NCBI GenBank assembly: GCA_038502055.1
Contig: JAXRKN010000040.1
Location: 4,278,001 to 4,342,000 of the forward strand
Direction: 5' to 3'
From: Tanytarsus gracilentus
Lineage: Eukaryota > Arthropoda > Insecta > Diptera > Chironomidae
Length of the DNA stretch: 64,000 nucleotides
Both the position numbers and the translations under genes were made by a program. The stretch's first letter is position 1. Every line of letters starts with the position of its first letter. The notes beneath the pieces are model-generated. The model was not told the DNA's origin. It worked only from the letters and a program-made list of their open reading frames with translations, and searched no databases. Positions 24,801 to 38,562 of this stretch are shown one piece after another.

Positions 24801-27800
24801 AGTAACCGTTTTATTATTTATGTAAATAAAATCATATAAAACGTACTGTTCATAATTTTTTATTGCTCTATTTTCATTTATGGTGCATGCCGACCCAACG
24901 AATGTATGTTAATGTTCGCTTTTTGTGGTTTTTATAAGCCATCATCATGTGCTGCCACACACAATGTCAGTCAAATATTATTACATACACCCTCCACATG
25001 TATGTGCATGGTGGAGCAGCAAAAAAAATCATCGAGTTATAAGATGATGTTCAAGTGCATGATGTATGTAGTACCACTTGCTCCCTCTGCGCTTACAATC
25101 ATTTCCCTACCACTGGCATGATCTTATGTATAAAATTATTCAAATTCAAATCCACCTTTTTTTATCAATCTAAATTTAAATTTTCATGCAACGAGAGACA
25201 TTGTCAAGAGTTTACAATGGAAAAAAATGTGATAGCAACAGGACGAGAGATGATGTTTGGCGGGGACATGTAACATGTTACTATAAGTTCCATTGGGATT
25301 TTTATTTGTATGAAAAAATATTCGAAGCATTAAAGAAATTACTTTAAAAATTAAACTTCTATTTTATATATTTTTAACTTAAAATGCACATCGAAGAAAG
25401 TCGTTTACCCAAGGCAAAGATCTCTGCAACTACACACACAAATATTTATTTTGCGTTCATGATCTCATTAGAATATTTTCTCGTCGCCTTATGCGAAAAA
25501 AATTTAATCCATGAAACAGAAAATATTCATACACTCGAATTGAATCAACTTGACGATGGCGGTTGAAAGCAAATAGCACTGATTATGTCAAGTAATTTGA
25601 AAATCGAGTGAATGGCTCTGTAAAATCTTTATCACGACCACTAACTATATCAATGGGTTGCGAGAGAAAATGAAAGCGAAAAAAATTTCATTTAATTTTC
25701 TATTCGTCTTTAATCAGATAAGCGACTTTTATTGCCATCACTTATCTCATTTTAGCCTTTCGGCTTCAAAAGGATAAAAAACCTTCAAGCCACACACATC
25801 TTAGATTTGAAATGAATGAGTGAGAAAGAGACACTCACGCACGAAAGTCGATAGAGAAAAGATAAATGCGATTTAATCCCTTTGAGAATTAGAAGGAGCT
25901 GTAAGATGTATGCGTACACTGGCTGATGTTCTCCCTAGATATATTTTGCTCAAAAGGATTTTCACACACACAAACGCTGCCTTTATTGCAGATCAAAATA
26001 TATGTGTGAATGCCAACAGAGTTGAGACGATGATATCGAAGAGATGAGCATCACATCTCAAGATGGTAATAAAAAATTTCTCGTCTATGGGTTGAAATTA
26101 AGTCACAATTTTCAAATTTCTCTGCTCTCTGTGTATGCCATGAAATTTTCTTCTTCATTTCACTCACTCTCGAATGTTATTATTATTTTCATTTTCTTCA
26201 CTGTTGCTGCTCTATGTTTTGGATAAAAGGAGATAAATGTAATGCCTCGCTCTCTCTTTCTCGACAATGACAACTTAAATATATTACATTTTTATGACTC
26301 TTTTACTCAAACGCACACTCTCATATGATGACAATGATTATATTTTGTCAAGCGGAGAAGATATTGTCTAATGTTGAAAAGCTTAACGTGATGTGAACAA
26401 TAGTAATTTCAGCTGATTAAAGTTTGAGTGCGCAATATTTTTTGGCGGGATTATTTCAGCGTTTGTATGAGTTCATTTTGAAAGGTTACTTTTTAAATTT
26501 AAATTAAACTTTCGACACATAAATTTAAGGAACTAAAATTTTTATAGAACTTAAACAAACTCACTTAAGCTAAGAGCTTTCTCTCCACTGCAACATTAAG
26601 AACTCAACCCCAAAAGTATTTCAACTAACTCACAAAAAGCAACCATAAAGAATGCAACAACATGAAAAATAGTTCCACCATAAAAATGCCATTCAAAGTA
26701 AATTTCTTTTTGCAGCACACACATTCTCACACTCGACAACTTTTCAGCAACTGTCGGGGGATTTGAAAAAGCACAACAAAAATTTAATGTCTTTAAAATG
26801 TTTCTTTTTTTTCTCCAGAAAGGGTAAAAAGGAAAAGCAGTGACAGGAACATTCATAGTAGTTTTGGATTGTTGCCATTTTGCAGTAAAAAGCGTAACAC
26901 AGCGTGGTGATAGTAACAAATCAAGTGAGTACTAAAACGGAATCATGTATGAATGCTACACTCTCTCTATCGAGTTTATACTTTTTTTGGCTCAAAAGCA
27001 AAAAAAAGAATTTGTTCGTATACTAGAACATATAAATCCATAAGAAAATTTGCTGGAGATAATGAAAAGAAAAGTATCAACATAATTCATATCTAACTCA
27101 CCCAGGGCACTTGGAAAATTTATGTGAATGTGATTCACATAGAAAAAAAATGGATTTATAACCGCCGAAAAGTTTTGCCATAAAAACATTTTTCCCTCTT
27201 TTCGTGCCCATAAAATAAAGAAGGAACTTATAAGGACACGCTTGAAGCTGTAAAAGACATTCGTCATTTCATAAATCTTTAAAAGAGAAATGCCAACTTG
27301 TTGTGCACAAGTACAAATTAAAGCAGGGTAGAGGGAAAATAAAACCCTTTTTATACCCGCTCAAGTGTCTCTCTGAGGAAAAATCTCCGACTCTAAAATG
27401 GCCCATTGTTGTCACATCAAATGACTAAAAAGCCATAAAAATGTAAAGTAAGGTGTGCTCACAAACACACTCATAACTTTAGCATGTTTATTCTAAACAC
27501 CCGCGTCTTAACAAATGAAAAGTTTTTCTCTCTCTAATAAAGTCAACAAGGCCTTTCACCGCACCGCCACTTTACTTTTCCTCTCCAATCTGTGTTCAAC
27601 AGTGAATTGGTTCTGTTTGTCTTCGAATCCGGAAATTTAACTTCCGAAAATCTCTTTTTCTTCTTGATGATAATTTTTGTGAATTTTCAAGCATCTGTTG
27701 AATTTGCGGTGCGGCGGAGGGTCATAAAAAAATGATAACGGTTAAAATTTTTTAATGCATATTTCTAGCAAGTAAATTGCGGTTCCAGCGCTGATAGGAA

Positions 27801-29965
27801 AGGCATTAAGATTTTCATCACCTAATTGAACAGTGAGCGAGAGACCGCATTAAGCCATTAAAGGCGATAATCCACTCTCCCTTCATTGTCGACGCTCATT
27901 TTATGACTTTCTCGCTCTCATTTTCTATCGCAAGCAATATAGCAAATAGACAAAAGAATCCACTTATCGTTTTGTGAAAACTCATGGTGTTTTCGCTAAG
28001 AAAAATTAAACCGAAAAAAACGTTGATCATAAAAACATATTTTTGAATATCATCGAAAGAGAAGAAAAAAAGTCTATTTTATTGCTTCACAAATTACCGC
28101 AAATTAAATCGCAGAAAATATGGAGCCAAGTTTTCTTTCGTTTGTCGGCTGTCATAATATACAAAGGGGATTAATGTTTTGCCTCGAAAGGTCATTTTTT
28201 AAAAAATCCTCACAAAAAAATTAATTTTAAAGCTATTTAAATTCTAAAAAAGAAATTAAACTTTGGAAATTCAACTTTAATTTTTCAAATGAAGACATTT
28301 CATAAGTTTTATGATGAGGAGCGAAAAAACTCTCACAACGATTGTCTCCCGAGGCACTATGGCTATAACATCGCACGAAAAAAACCTGCTTTATTTATGA
28401 TTTTATTACCACCACTTTTTAGAAAGTCTCTAACCATAGCGAAAAGTTATGGATTTTTCTTTCTTTTTAGCTAAATTTTCTTGCAAAGCTAAATGCGTTG
28501 TTATCTGCTGAATTTCTGTTTATATTTAAGTTTCATTAAAGAATGAGTCGATTATTTAATTTTAATTTAAAATTGCGCTCTTAATCCTTCAGAATAAACT
28601 CAAATCTCTTTTGTTCCGTCCTCTCCCTCTCACTGACGAAGCATTAAAAATATTTTTTTATGACTTTCTATTATCAAAAAGATTTTTATTCGCTTTTCAT
28701 TTTTGCCGTGTATTAATTTCTTTCGCAACCACCATCATCAACGTCTGCCTGCATGAGATGGTTTTATTCATTGTAACGTTGAAAAATCTCTCGTTCAAGT
28801 ATCGTTGCCTCTTACACTTCCTTCCTCTTTTCTCGCTCATTCTCTCTTCCTACCGCTCGCAATAGCTTTGTGTATTGTAGGTTAATGAAAAATAACCTTA
28901 ACGAGTAAATACATTACGATTATAACAGCAGCCGGTAGCCTGTTGCTGGCAATATCCTGCTAAATGGAAATAGGACGCTGCTTTTCTCTTTTACCTTCCG
29001 TCGTCTACTATTGTGAGTTTCTTTTTTCACATTTCCGAGTGCTGAGAGTACCTTACCTTTTCAACGGATGTGTATACCAACACACACTCATGGCATAAAT
29101 GGCAAGGATTTTTTCCCTCTCATATCCTTATAAGTCTCACTATTAATATTGAAATGTGTATACATAACCTGTTGCATGGAATGTAATGCGAGAGCACAAA
29201 AATCATTTCCATGTTAAACCTTCGCATTTTTCTTTTCAGTCTCGAAATGTTGATGCGAAAGAGAGAGCCGGAAAAAGGTAAACAGCAATCCCTGTCGACA
29301 ATTTTTTCCTCTTGTAAGCCTTTTTATGCCACTTCACCTCATTCTCCCTTATACATGTCCATGCATTACGTTTCACTTTTTTTTCTCTCTTATGTGCGGT
29401 AAATAAGTAAATTTATGGAATGATAACGAGCGATAGCCATGCAATGGCAGTGACAACAAAATAATAGCGGCACGCTGAAAAGGCAAAATTGCAACCGAAA
29501 TTCCCGTACACAGAAAACCTTTTTTAAGCGTTGCCCATGAGAGCACTTTTTAAACATTCGAACGAGTTGTTGATATGGCGATCTCTTGCTGTTGCTGTGA
29601 CAAAACGGAATTATGAGACTGCGAGTGAAGGAGCACTAAACAATACCTTTTTATTGGATTCGCCACATAAAAATGCCAAATTTACGTAGCAATTTGACGC
29701 ACATATATTCACACTTTATAAACACATGCCAGAGAGCAAGCAGACAGCGTCCACAACAATGCAGCACATGCCGAAAATTTTATTTATGACCATCGACACA
29801 AAATGCTAATAAATTTCTTTAATATGATTTATTTGATCATGTGTGTGTGTATATTCATGTGGATGGGTTCATGTTGGGCGATTATGTGTACCTTATGCGA
29901 AATTATTGCCGCATCACATCATGAATTTACGCTATAATAAAATTATAAAAGGACAGAATAAAAAA

Positions 29966-30147
29966 TTTTTTTTTTTTTTTTTTTTTTTTTTCCTTCCACT
30001 GTGTTCCATTTTCCACAGGGTTCCATTTTAAAAAATATTCCAAAAAATTCCTGGTAAAATTCCGAAATAAAAAAATAAAATAAAAAAATAAAATAAAAAA
30101 AAAAAAATTAAAAAAATTTTGAAAATTTCCAGGCGGGTCAAAAAAAA

Positions 30148-30214
<67 letters not shown>

Positions 30215-30307
30215 AAAAAAAAATTTAAAAAAAAAAAAGGGGGAGGGGGGAGGGGGGGGAAGAAAAGGAGGCAAAAAAATATAAAAAAAAAAAATTAAAA
30301 AAAAAAA

Positions 30308-30366
<59 letters not shown>

Positions 30367-30384
30367 ATAAAAAAAAAAAAAAAG
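29966..30384 (+). repeat. Homopolymer zone: T26, A64, A48 runs and a G-rich block
   Basis: A 26-base T run (29966-29991) leads into a short segment with repeated TTCCA words. A-rich sequence follows, with an uninterrupted run of 64 A at 30150-30213, a purine-only block with G runs of 5, 6 and 8 separated by single A (30239-30259), and a second A run of 48 bases (30317-30364). The Phe- and Lys-only frames here are not genes. The length and purity of the runs raise the possibility of assembly or basecalling artefact. Confidence 0.85.
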
Positions 30385-33300
30385 GAGAATGTTACTCATG
30401 CATGATATGTGAGTTATGCATTTGGAATTTTTAAGAATAAGAAAATATGGTAAAATATATGATGAGGTTGCAAAGGAAAGAAAAAAAGGTAGAATTTTGT
30501 AATGAGGGGAGAAGTAAGTCCGTTTGTAACCTCACAACATCAAAAACTCCTTCGCATTACTTCTAGTTGCGATGAAACAAGAAGAAGAACATCAAAAAAT
30601 TCTCCTTCATTCTCTTGACTGATTAAACACATAAAAATTTTATTCGATTAAATGGAATTATTGATTTCGTAACGAAAAAAAGGAAGAAAAATTTTAATCC
30701 ACTTGATGAAAGTCATAAAAGCAAATATGTGCAGATTGTTTGATCTCGCATGCGAGAGGAAACAAATTTATTGCGAAATGCTTCATTCATAATTCATTCG
30801 TAAACCAAAAAAAGAGATAAACTCATATATATCTTTCAAACTTTTTGTCGCTCTAATCGAAATAATTTTCTTTCAATCAAATTAACAAGAAATGACAACA
30901 TAGCAAATGCATATTTTTAATTTCATTAAATTTGTCGTCAACTTCCATAATAATCTTTCATCCATCGCGAGTCGTAAAATATACACAAGTCGTTAACAAA
31001 AGACGAGCGAGGGGCTTTGTGTAACGATTGTAAAAATTATGAAATTATGTTATTTATGCAAATATCCTAGAGAGCACAGCGAGAACAAAATTTATTCTAA
31101 TAACACTTAAATTAAGCCCGACCATCCTCCTTCTTTCACCAGCACAAGAGAGCTTTTCTCACGTTCCGTCTAAAGAGCTTGAAGGCGATAAAAGTTTGCT
31201 TTTATGATAACTATAGTCGCTCGCCTGCTTGTTGCTGCTCCTGTCGCAGATACTTCTTACCAGCGTCAGAGTTCAAGAGCTATCTTTTTACTCTCCTCTC
31301 CTTACTTGACACTATCAGAAATGTTCGCGTAGAGACAAAAACTATTTGAAGCACTCATAATGAAGAAGAGAGAAAATAAGAATTAAGCAGCAAAAAAGGG
31401 TGGTTTTGCACGATTACCATAACGAAGGCGGAGACGTTTGATTATTCTGTGTAATGGATTTTTAATTACTATTTCTTTGCCCTCTCTATTGAGATGCAAA
31501 AACTTGAGTCACAAACATTAGAGAGCTATATTTTTTAACGAGATATAATTATGAAAATTTGCGTTCGCTCATAATGATCACGATGAATCTATAAGTCCTG
31601 CATTTCACGCTACAAAAAACGTTCAATTGTTTCCTGACAAAATCGGCTTTTTAAGCAATTTGTTAAAATCATGTTTTCCACTTTTACAAACACTCGAGTG
31701 CATCGCAAAAGAGAATAAAAAATGAACGAGTTTCTATCGATAATTTTTTAATTCACTAGCAATGGCGAGAAAAATCGAGATTTCATTCTGTATGTGAATG
31801 TGCAGTGAAGCGAGCTGGAAGGAGAAAGCAGCAGAGATATGCACTGTATGACTCTATTTGATACTGTCGAGCTTTTTTTGGGGTTTTGCCATCAGCAGCA
31901 TAAAATTTATGACTTTCGATGCTCCCTCAAATTATTCTGTGATTTTCGATACTTTTTTTGTCTTCTCGCAGTGAGGAGGAAAAGTTCATGTGTTTAATTT
32001 TTAATTCCATTCAGAGCAAAAATATTTATCATAGATAAATTCATGGAAATGGGAAGAATGTCAAAAGTTCATAAAGAGCATAATGCTTCCGCACACAGGT
32101 CGTTTTTGCTGTTGAATGAAATTTAATCTTTTTGTGATTTGTGGAAATAAATTTTCATATTTTCAACCTCATGATCACATTTAAAAAAATTGCTGAATTC
32201 TTCATATTTTCCTGCATCATTCACATGAATATTCATGAATGAAATCTCTTCTTGCTATTCTCCAATACTATCAGTTTTAATATTCCAAATGCCAAAGCAT
32301 TTATGAATTATTTTCATTCTTCATTCAATTTATCTTATTGCAAATAATTCCTTAAAGACCAAGAAATTTTAATGTCAACTTAAGCTCGTAAGATTTTCTC
32401 GCAAAATTTACTTAAACTGCATTCTGCCACAGAAAAAAAACTTCTTGAATTAAGTCGCCATAAAACTTGCTTCCACCCCATTGGTTTCCGTTGTCATTAC
32501 GATGGAATTTAAATTTAATGTGAGAACTGACACTGTTAATGCTTCACTTTTAAAACCATGAAAGTCACAAAAAACTTTTTTTACTTCGCAACAAAAACTG
32601 CAAAAAGAAATAAACTCTTTTAAAACATCATCATTTCTGTGTGGACAGTTGGAGCATAATCTTTTCATATACTTTCGCGTTAAAAAAAGCAAACAAAATT
32701 TGCCGTTTACAAAAGGGCAAAAGCGAAACGGAGAGAGATAAGAAGCGTAAAGAAAAGAAATCATAATTCCATAATTTCCTTTCGAAAAACTTATAATCTC
32801 AGCAAAAGAATCTTGAAAGCAGCAAGAGAGAAAAAGAAATGAAAGTTTCTCCGTTTGGAAATATAAAAAAAAGTTTTCCCTGACTGTGTGCTTGAAAAAC
32901 TTCTTTTCTTATTCTATTCGGCGACAGAAATTGAGAGAAAAAAATATGATAATAATTATATTTTCGAAGGTACCTGAGAGATAAAATAATATTTTCATTT
33001 TGGCGAATTAAAGTTTCTTTTTTTATGTGTCGGTATGAAAATTGTTGCTCGCTCTGTGATGCGCCTCTCAACGAGTCGAGTTATGAAAGACTTTTACCAA
33101 TAAAACTTGATGAAAAGTGTGGGGGAGAGAAAAAAAAGAAGAAAGTGTTGAAGCCATCAGAAGCAGTGTTATCATAAAAGATTATTTCGAATATAAAAGG
33201 TGGAAAAACTTTCGCGAAAACTGATAAGACTAACTCTACTGCTGTGTGGCGGCTTTGAAATGATAACTTTTTCTCTCTTCTTCTTCGGGGTGTCTTTAAC

Positions 33301-36076
33301 TTGTTGAGAAAGTTTATTTATTGGGTTTTTGACTTTACTCGAGCTAATTTATTTAATCAAATGTATTTTAAAAAATTACAATCATAAAAATTTCATGCCC
33401 TAAATAATCTCAATTTACACATTCACGTTGTGTAATCAAAAAAATTTTTTCGCTCAAATATTGAATCAGATAAGGCAGGAAAAAGGATGAGGTGTTGCGT
33501 ATAATATAAATATTAACCCCCAAAGAGCAAAATAGGAAAGTCATACACACATCATTTGATCCCTTCTATGATTTCTCAGAATGCTTGATAAACAGCATTT
33601 TGTAAAGGCGCACCTGAATCAGTAAATATTTTTCTTTTTGCTTGGATAACGATTGAATGAACTTCTCAATATTTGTGTGCATTATCATCAATGAAGATAA
33701 ATATTAAATTATTCTCGTTGATGGAAGCAAGTATTTACTATTACTCTCCATGTGCTGATTAAGAAGCACACACACACACAAACCTCGATATCGGGTTTCG
33801 CTGATTATTTCATGCTGAATGTAAATGTGTTGATTAGAAAGGGTTCTCTCACCTTGATTGGTAGCTCAAAGCTGTGTTTACTTGTTTATAGTTTACTAAA
33901 ATTAGGATGCAACAGTAAATTTACTAAATTTATTAACTTTACTAAAAGTTTAAGTTCTGTTTGCTTATGGATGATGCCAGAAGTGTTTTCAAAATCAATA
34001 AAAATTTATTTTCCAATTGAGTGTCGTAAGATCAAAACTTTCTGATGTTGTTGGTCACACTCCTGTACAAATTTGTTATTATTCATCCAAATAACCTTAA
34101 GCTATTTTTGCCTCTCTCTCTTGTTTATCGTTCAATAAAAGGCAAAAAGGGAGAATTTCCTGATATAATTTCTATGAAAAAAAATCTCTGAATCCCAAAG
34201 TATAAACAGAACATAAATGTTGCCGCACACCTTAAACAACTTTTTTGTATTCTGTCTATTTTGTTCAATGCGATGGAAAAAAGCCACAAAAAAAGTTTTC
34301 ATTTCGGGCAGAGAGAGAAAAAAAATATAAATTGAGGTTTTCGAATACTTTAATTTTATTCCTTTTTATCTTTCGAATGCCAAAAAATATGTATTTTAAA
34401 TCAGATCAACGAAGGAATGAATGAGGGGAGAAAAATTGAAATATCTATCTCTGTGGGAATTGCAAAAATGCTTTTTGCCCTCCGCATCCTTCTCCAATCT
34501 CACTCTCGTCCAGACATCATGCAGCGTCATAACCAGTCACTTCACACAGTACGATACTCTCAATCCTTTTTTTTTTCGACGGGAACAACTGGTTTGGGGA
34601 ATGAATGAGAAATTTTAACAGATAACTTGTGATGGACTTTTTATTCTATCCTGCTGTTGCTGCTGATACTTCAATTAAACAACAACAATGAGACCACATG
34701 AAACACTAAAAAGTATATTTTTCATGCAAGATGAAACAAACTTTACAACATCTCTTGACTCTTGTAAATAAAAACCAACTGAATTTTAATTTGAAAATCT
34801 ATTTTTGCACACTGTAAAATGCAACAAATAAAAAACTGTTAAGATTAAATTTGAACTGAACGTGAACAACTAACTAAAATTCTGTAAATTAAAATATATT
34901 TCTAATCGAATGTCCATAGATGGTGAAGAGAAAAATGGCATTCACCCAAGATTTTGTTATTTTTTGTGTGTCTTGCTGTGTGCACGCTTGTGTACATGGA
35001 CAACCCGTTTCCAGTCAGTTGCCAGAAAAATTGTTACATTTCCACTCTCTTCCTGCTTCAGCGAAAATTTATTTTCTACAAGCCGAAGGAAGTTCCACAA
35101 CCCTCCTCAGCTGCATCTCAGCATTATCTTTATATGCTCCGACAAACACCAACTGCTGGTGAACGAGGAAAAAAAGAAGTAGGATGAAAAACGAAGAAAT
35201 GTTAACACAAAATGAGAGGATGAGAAATGGGCGTTTATTGTTAATGCAGCTCGCTGATTCAGTTGTTAAAGGGAATTTTTAGATACACAATAGTACATGT
35301 CACTTCTTACGCCCGCAGTCCCGCTATAGAGAGAAAAAGAGAGAGAGAGCAAATTGCATTAAAATGTTTTATGTTTAGCGGAAAATGCAGAGAGCAATTT
35401 CTCGCACGATTTCCTCGTCCCGCATATATCTTTTGTACATTATTTGCGTTGGCAAATATTCAAAATTCAAATTGAAAATGAATAAACAATAGAGGAGGAA
35501 GAAATTGTTTGCGGAACAGTCGAGTCGTGTAGTTTTAAAATCTCTCTTAGATAAATTTTTACTGCTCCATTCGGGTGAGGTCACGTTACGCTGCGATGCT
35601 TCCTGATTCTTAATTTTCTCCTTCTTCTTCTTCTTTTCCAGTTATTTACTTCAATTGAAGTCGTGGAGAAAATTTTATTTCCTACCATTTGAAAATTCCG
35701 CTTATCGAGAAATGATACAAAATTATTTGTGCGCGATAAAAAAGTTTTTACTGCCTCAGCTTTACTCATGCTGAATTATCACTGGGGAGAGTCATAAATT
35801 TTGTGACATTGCGAATTGAAAGAGAAATGGAATCGAGGCGAGAGGAGAACATTAAAATCTACTCGGAATAAAGAGAGAGAGATGCAATGAGATAACATAA
35901 AAATGATGCCTCGAGGAATTTCTATATGAAAATGCAGAGCGAAAGAGATTGGACTTGATGATAGTAATTTATCGTATATATATATTTTGCCAATGGCGGC
36001 TTTCACCTGTCAGCTTTTATTTGGATCTCATTCAATCTAATTTATTGCTTTCTCGCTTTAAAAAAGCGATCTCAAT
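30385..36076. other. Intergenic, no firm gene
   Basis: Noncoding AT-rich sequence. The only item of note is 34910-35187, where all three forward frames stay open for over 200 bases; one frame begins with a hydrophobic signal-peptide-like stretch. I do not call it a gene. A (CA)7 run lies at 33767-33780. Confidence 0.5.
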
Positions 36077-36964
36077 TCAAACTGGCTCGCCTGTTGGACG
36101 AATCATGAGTTCAGTGATATTGACACGTGGTGGCGTTGAAAGACAATAAATTACACTCTCGGAAACATCTTCGGGAAGTAACACTGGAATCGTTGAATAA
36201 TAATCATCGGATGACCCTTGAAAACCAGCTGCATTAATAATATCAGTTTTCACTTCGCCAGGTGAAATGGATGTGACTCGAACTTTATCTTTGCTCTCGG
36301 AAAAAATCAATTCCTGACGGAGAACTTCATTAGTTGCTGTTACTCCAAATTTAGATGCCGTGTAAATGTTGTAGCTCGGTACATTTGATGTTGGAAATGG
36401 CACAAAGTGACCACCAATCGAGTTGATGTTAACAATATATCCAAGTTCCTCATTCTTCATAGACTTGAAAGCTTCTCGAGCACAATAAACGGTTCCCATT
36501 AAGTTCACATCAACCGTCTGCTTGAGAGCTTCATTGATTTCATCGCCATCGTCCAAAATTCGGACAAATCTAAAATTTTTGAATGAACTCTCAATTAGTT
36601 TAATCAATGTATGATTGCTCACTTATAGACACCAGCATTATTCACTAGAATGCTCACACCACCCACATGTTTTTCAATCCACTCGAATGCACTTTTGACA
36701 GATTGTTGATCTGATACATCGCACTTGAAAGCGTAAAGCTTGCCGATAGCACACTTCAGCTCGTTTGCCAGTTCCTGCGTAAATGTGATGTATATTGTAA
36801 ATTTATCGAACAATTGACGATAAACTTTTTACCTCAACCATCTCTACACGTCTGGCCAGTCCAACAACGTTAACACCATGTTGCACTAAACTTTTTACAA
36901 TTTCCTTTCCAATGCCTGTGGACGCTCCTGTAACAACAGCAACTTTTCCCTTCCACTTTTCCAT
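36077..36964 (-). CDS. SDR oxidoreductase 1 (SDR11 / farnesol dehydrogenase-like), three exons
   Basis: This is a classical short-chain dehydrogenase/reductase, probably cytosolic and NADP(H)-dependent. Relatives in insects (SDR11-like) oxidise or reduce small alcohols, including farnesol in juvenile hormone synthesis; the substrate here is unknown. Exons read on the minus strand are 36964-36833, 36774-36623 and 36569-36077, joined by GT-AG introns of 58 and 53 bases. They give 258 residues, the usual family length. Visible motifs are the nucleotide-binding TGASTGIG near residue 12, ARR after the second strand (a basic pair typical of NADP preference), NNAG, the catalytic Ser in NINSIGGH, and YTASK (catalytic Tyr and Lys). 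The chosen ATG gives MEKWKGKVAVVTG, matching the start of both neighbouring paralogues; an upstream in-frame ATG at 37027 would add 21 residues. First of three tandem copies; the exon 1/2 junction is unique to this copy. Confidence 0.88.
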
Positions 36965-37170
36965 GATGTACGTGTTAACTGGATGAACGTCGACTATAAA
37001 CTGATACAAAAAACGCTTCACATTCAATTTAACTCAATTAAGAGTTTCAAAAAAGTATTTAACCTTCTTGATCAGAGCCTAAAAATAAATATTTATTTAA
37101 ACGATAAAAAAACACGTGATGATGATAAGAAAATGGATTTATTGCATAATCTTCCGATATGATTTAAAAT

Positions 37171-37979
37171 TCAATATGCTTGAAATTGATGTTTGAGCGT
37201 TATCTCTGTAATGTTCAGATAGTATGGTGTGGTCAAGAGATAAGATACAGCATTTGCTACATCTTCGGGTTTAATCGATGGTGCATTCTTCAAAAACTGT
37301 TCGGCACTTTCCTTTCCATACGCATTGAAAATGTCTGTTGCAACAACTCCAGGCGAAATTGACTATTTAAAAAATATTTAATTAACTTTAAATAAACAAA
37401 TAAAAATCTTACAGTAACGCGAATTTTGTCATTTTTCTGATAAATTAATTCATGTCTAAGGACTTGGCTTGTGGCGGTCACTGCGAACTTTGTGCCTGGA
37501 TAGACGTTGTTTGACGTGCCATTTGCTGGAAAGAAAACTCGATGACCAGCATTGCTATTGATGTTAATGATCATTCCGTAATCGTTTGATTTTTTCATGA
37601 GACGGAATGCTTCATTTGAACAATTTACAAGACCTGTAAAATTTGTGCTAATAATATCGTTAACATCCTCACTGACGCTTGTCTCTCCCAAAATTTCAAT
37701 ATTTCTTATTATTCCAGCATTGTTGACTAAAATATGAATTGATCCGAATTTCTCTTCGATCCACTTAAAAGCTGTTTTAATCGATTCAGAGTCCGACACA
37801 TCACATTTGTAAGAATGAACTTTTCCACTCAATTTTTTTGCGTATTCTTCAATTTTTTCTGCTCTTCTCGCAAGACCAATCACAATTAAGCCATTTTTTG
37901 CTAACTCTTTGACGATTGCTTCACCAATGCCCACTGACGCACCAGTCACAACTGCAATTTTTCCCTTCCAACGTTCCAT
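37171..37979 (-). CDS. SDR oxidoreductase 2 (SDR11 / farnesol dehydrogenase-like), two exons
   Basis: The second tandem classical SDR. Exons are 37979-37413 and 37362-37171 on the minus strand, split by a 50-base intron with donor GTAAGA after codon KIRVT and acceptor TAG before SISPG. The product is 252 residues, full length for the family. It has the cofactor loop TGASVGIG, the NADP-type ARR after the second strand, NNAG, a Ser in NINSNAGH, and YPGTK as the YxxxK active site. The C-terminal half SISPGVVATDIFNAYGKES and the conserved LTTPYYLNITEIT near the end are intact, so it looks functional. The start codon gives MERWKGKIAVVTG. Its stop lies about 206 bases upstream of the start of the first copy. 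It lacks the intron after NNAG that both neighbours keep. The exact substrate cannot be told from sequence. Confidence 0.88.
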
Positions 37980-38562
37980 TTCAAGAGACTAAATACAACT
38001 GATAAAATTATTTTATAATTTACTTCTTTTTACAATGCATTCAATAAATAAATGATAATTATTGTGTTTGTATTTGATTGAATTTTACAAATATTTTCTT
38101 TCATCGATTGTTAAAGAAATATTTTAGTTGTGATAAGGATGATATGATAAAAAAAAGTTCACCTGATGTTGAAGCAAATTCAATTGTATGTTTTTTGTAC
38201 AAATTTTTGGGATGCCGGCTGTTTTAATAATAAACCAAAACATATCACTGTAGAGTATTGAAAATATGTGTCACTCACACAAATGTTCAAATATTTTTAT
38301 AGCTAATGTGTATGACAGAATATCATCGCATGTATGCTAACGTGTTTTAAAACTCAAATTTACTTTGTTGGTTGAACGATCATCATGGTACTATCATATA
38401 TTCGTGGTTGAATAAATTAAAGACTTATCTAGGTACCAACTGCCAATTTTGTTATAAAAATCATTTTAAGAAATTCAAGAATTTTCAGCAAATGTTTTTT
38501 TAATTAATTTTTATTACTTTTTAATCAACGTTTACAAAAAGCTCAAAAGTTCATTGCAAACA

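Larger units (their letters stand above)
8959..29965. other. 21-kb gene desert
   Basis: No exon chain, conserved domain, tRNA or rRNA could be recognised on either strand. The longest open frame is 24225-24707 plus (160 codons), without a recognisable domain. What the stretch does contain is listed separately: a short retroposon copy at 10851-10939, microsatellites, and recurrent short motifs. It could be intergenic regulatory DNA or the intron of a large gene whose exons lie outside the window. Confidence 0.55.

Noticed and set aside
29927..30274. Poly-Phe frames on the minus strand
   Set aside because: They are the same homopolymer effect; the residues come from the 64-base A run.
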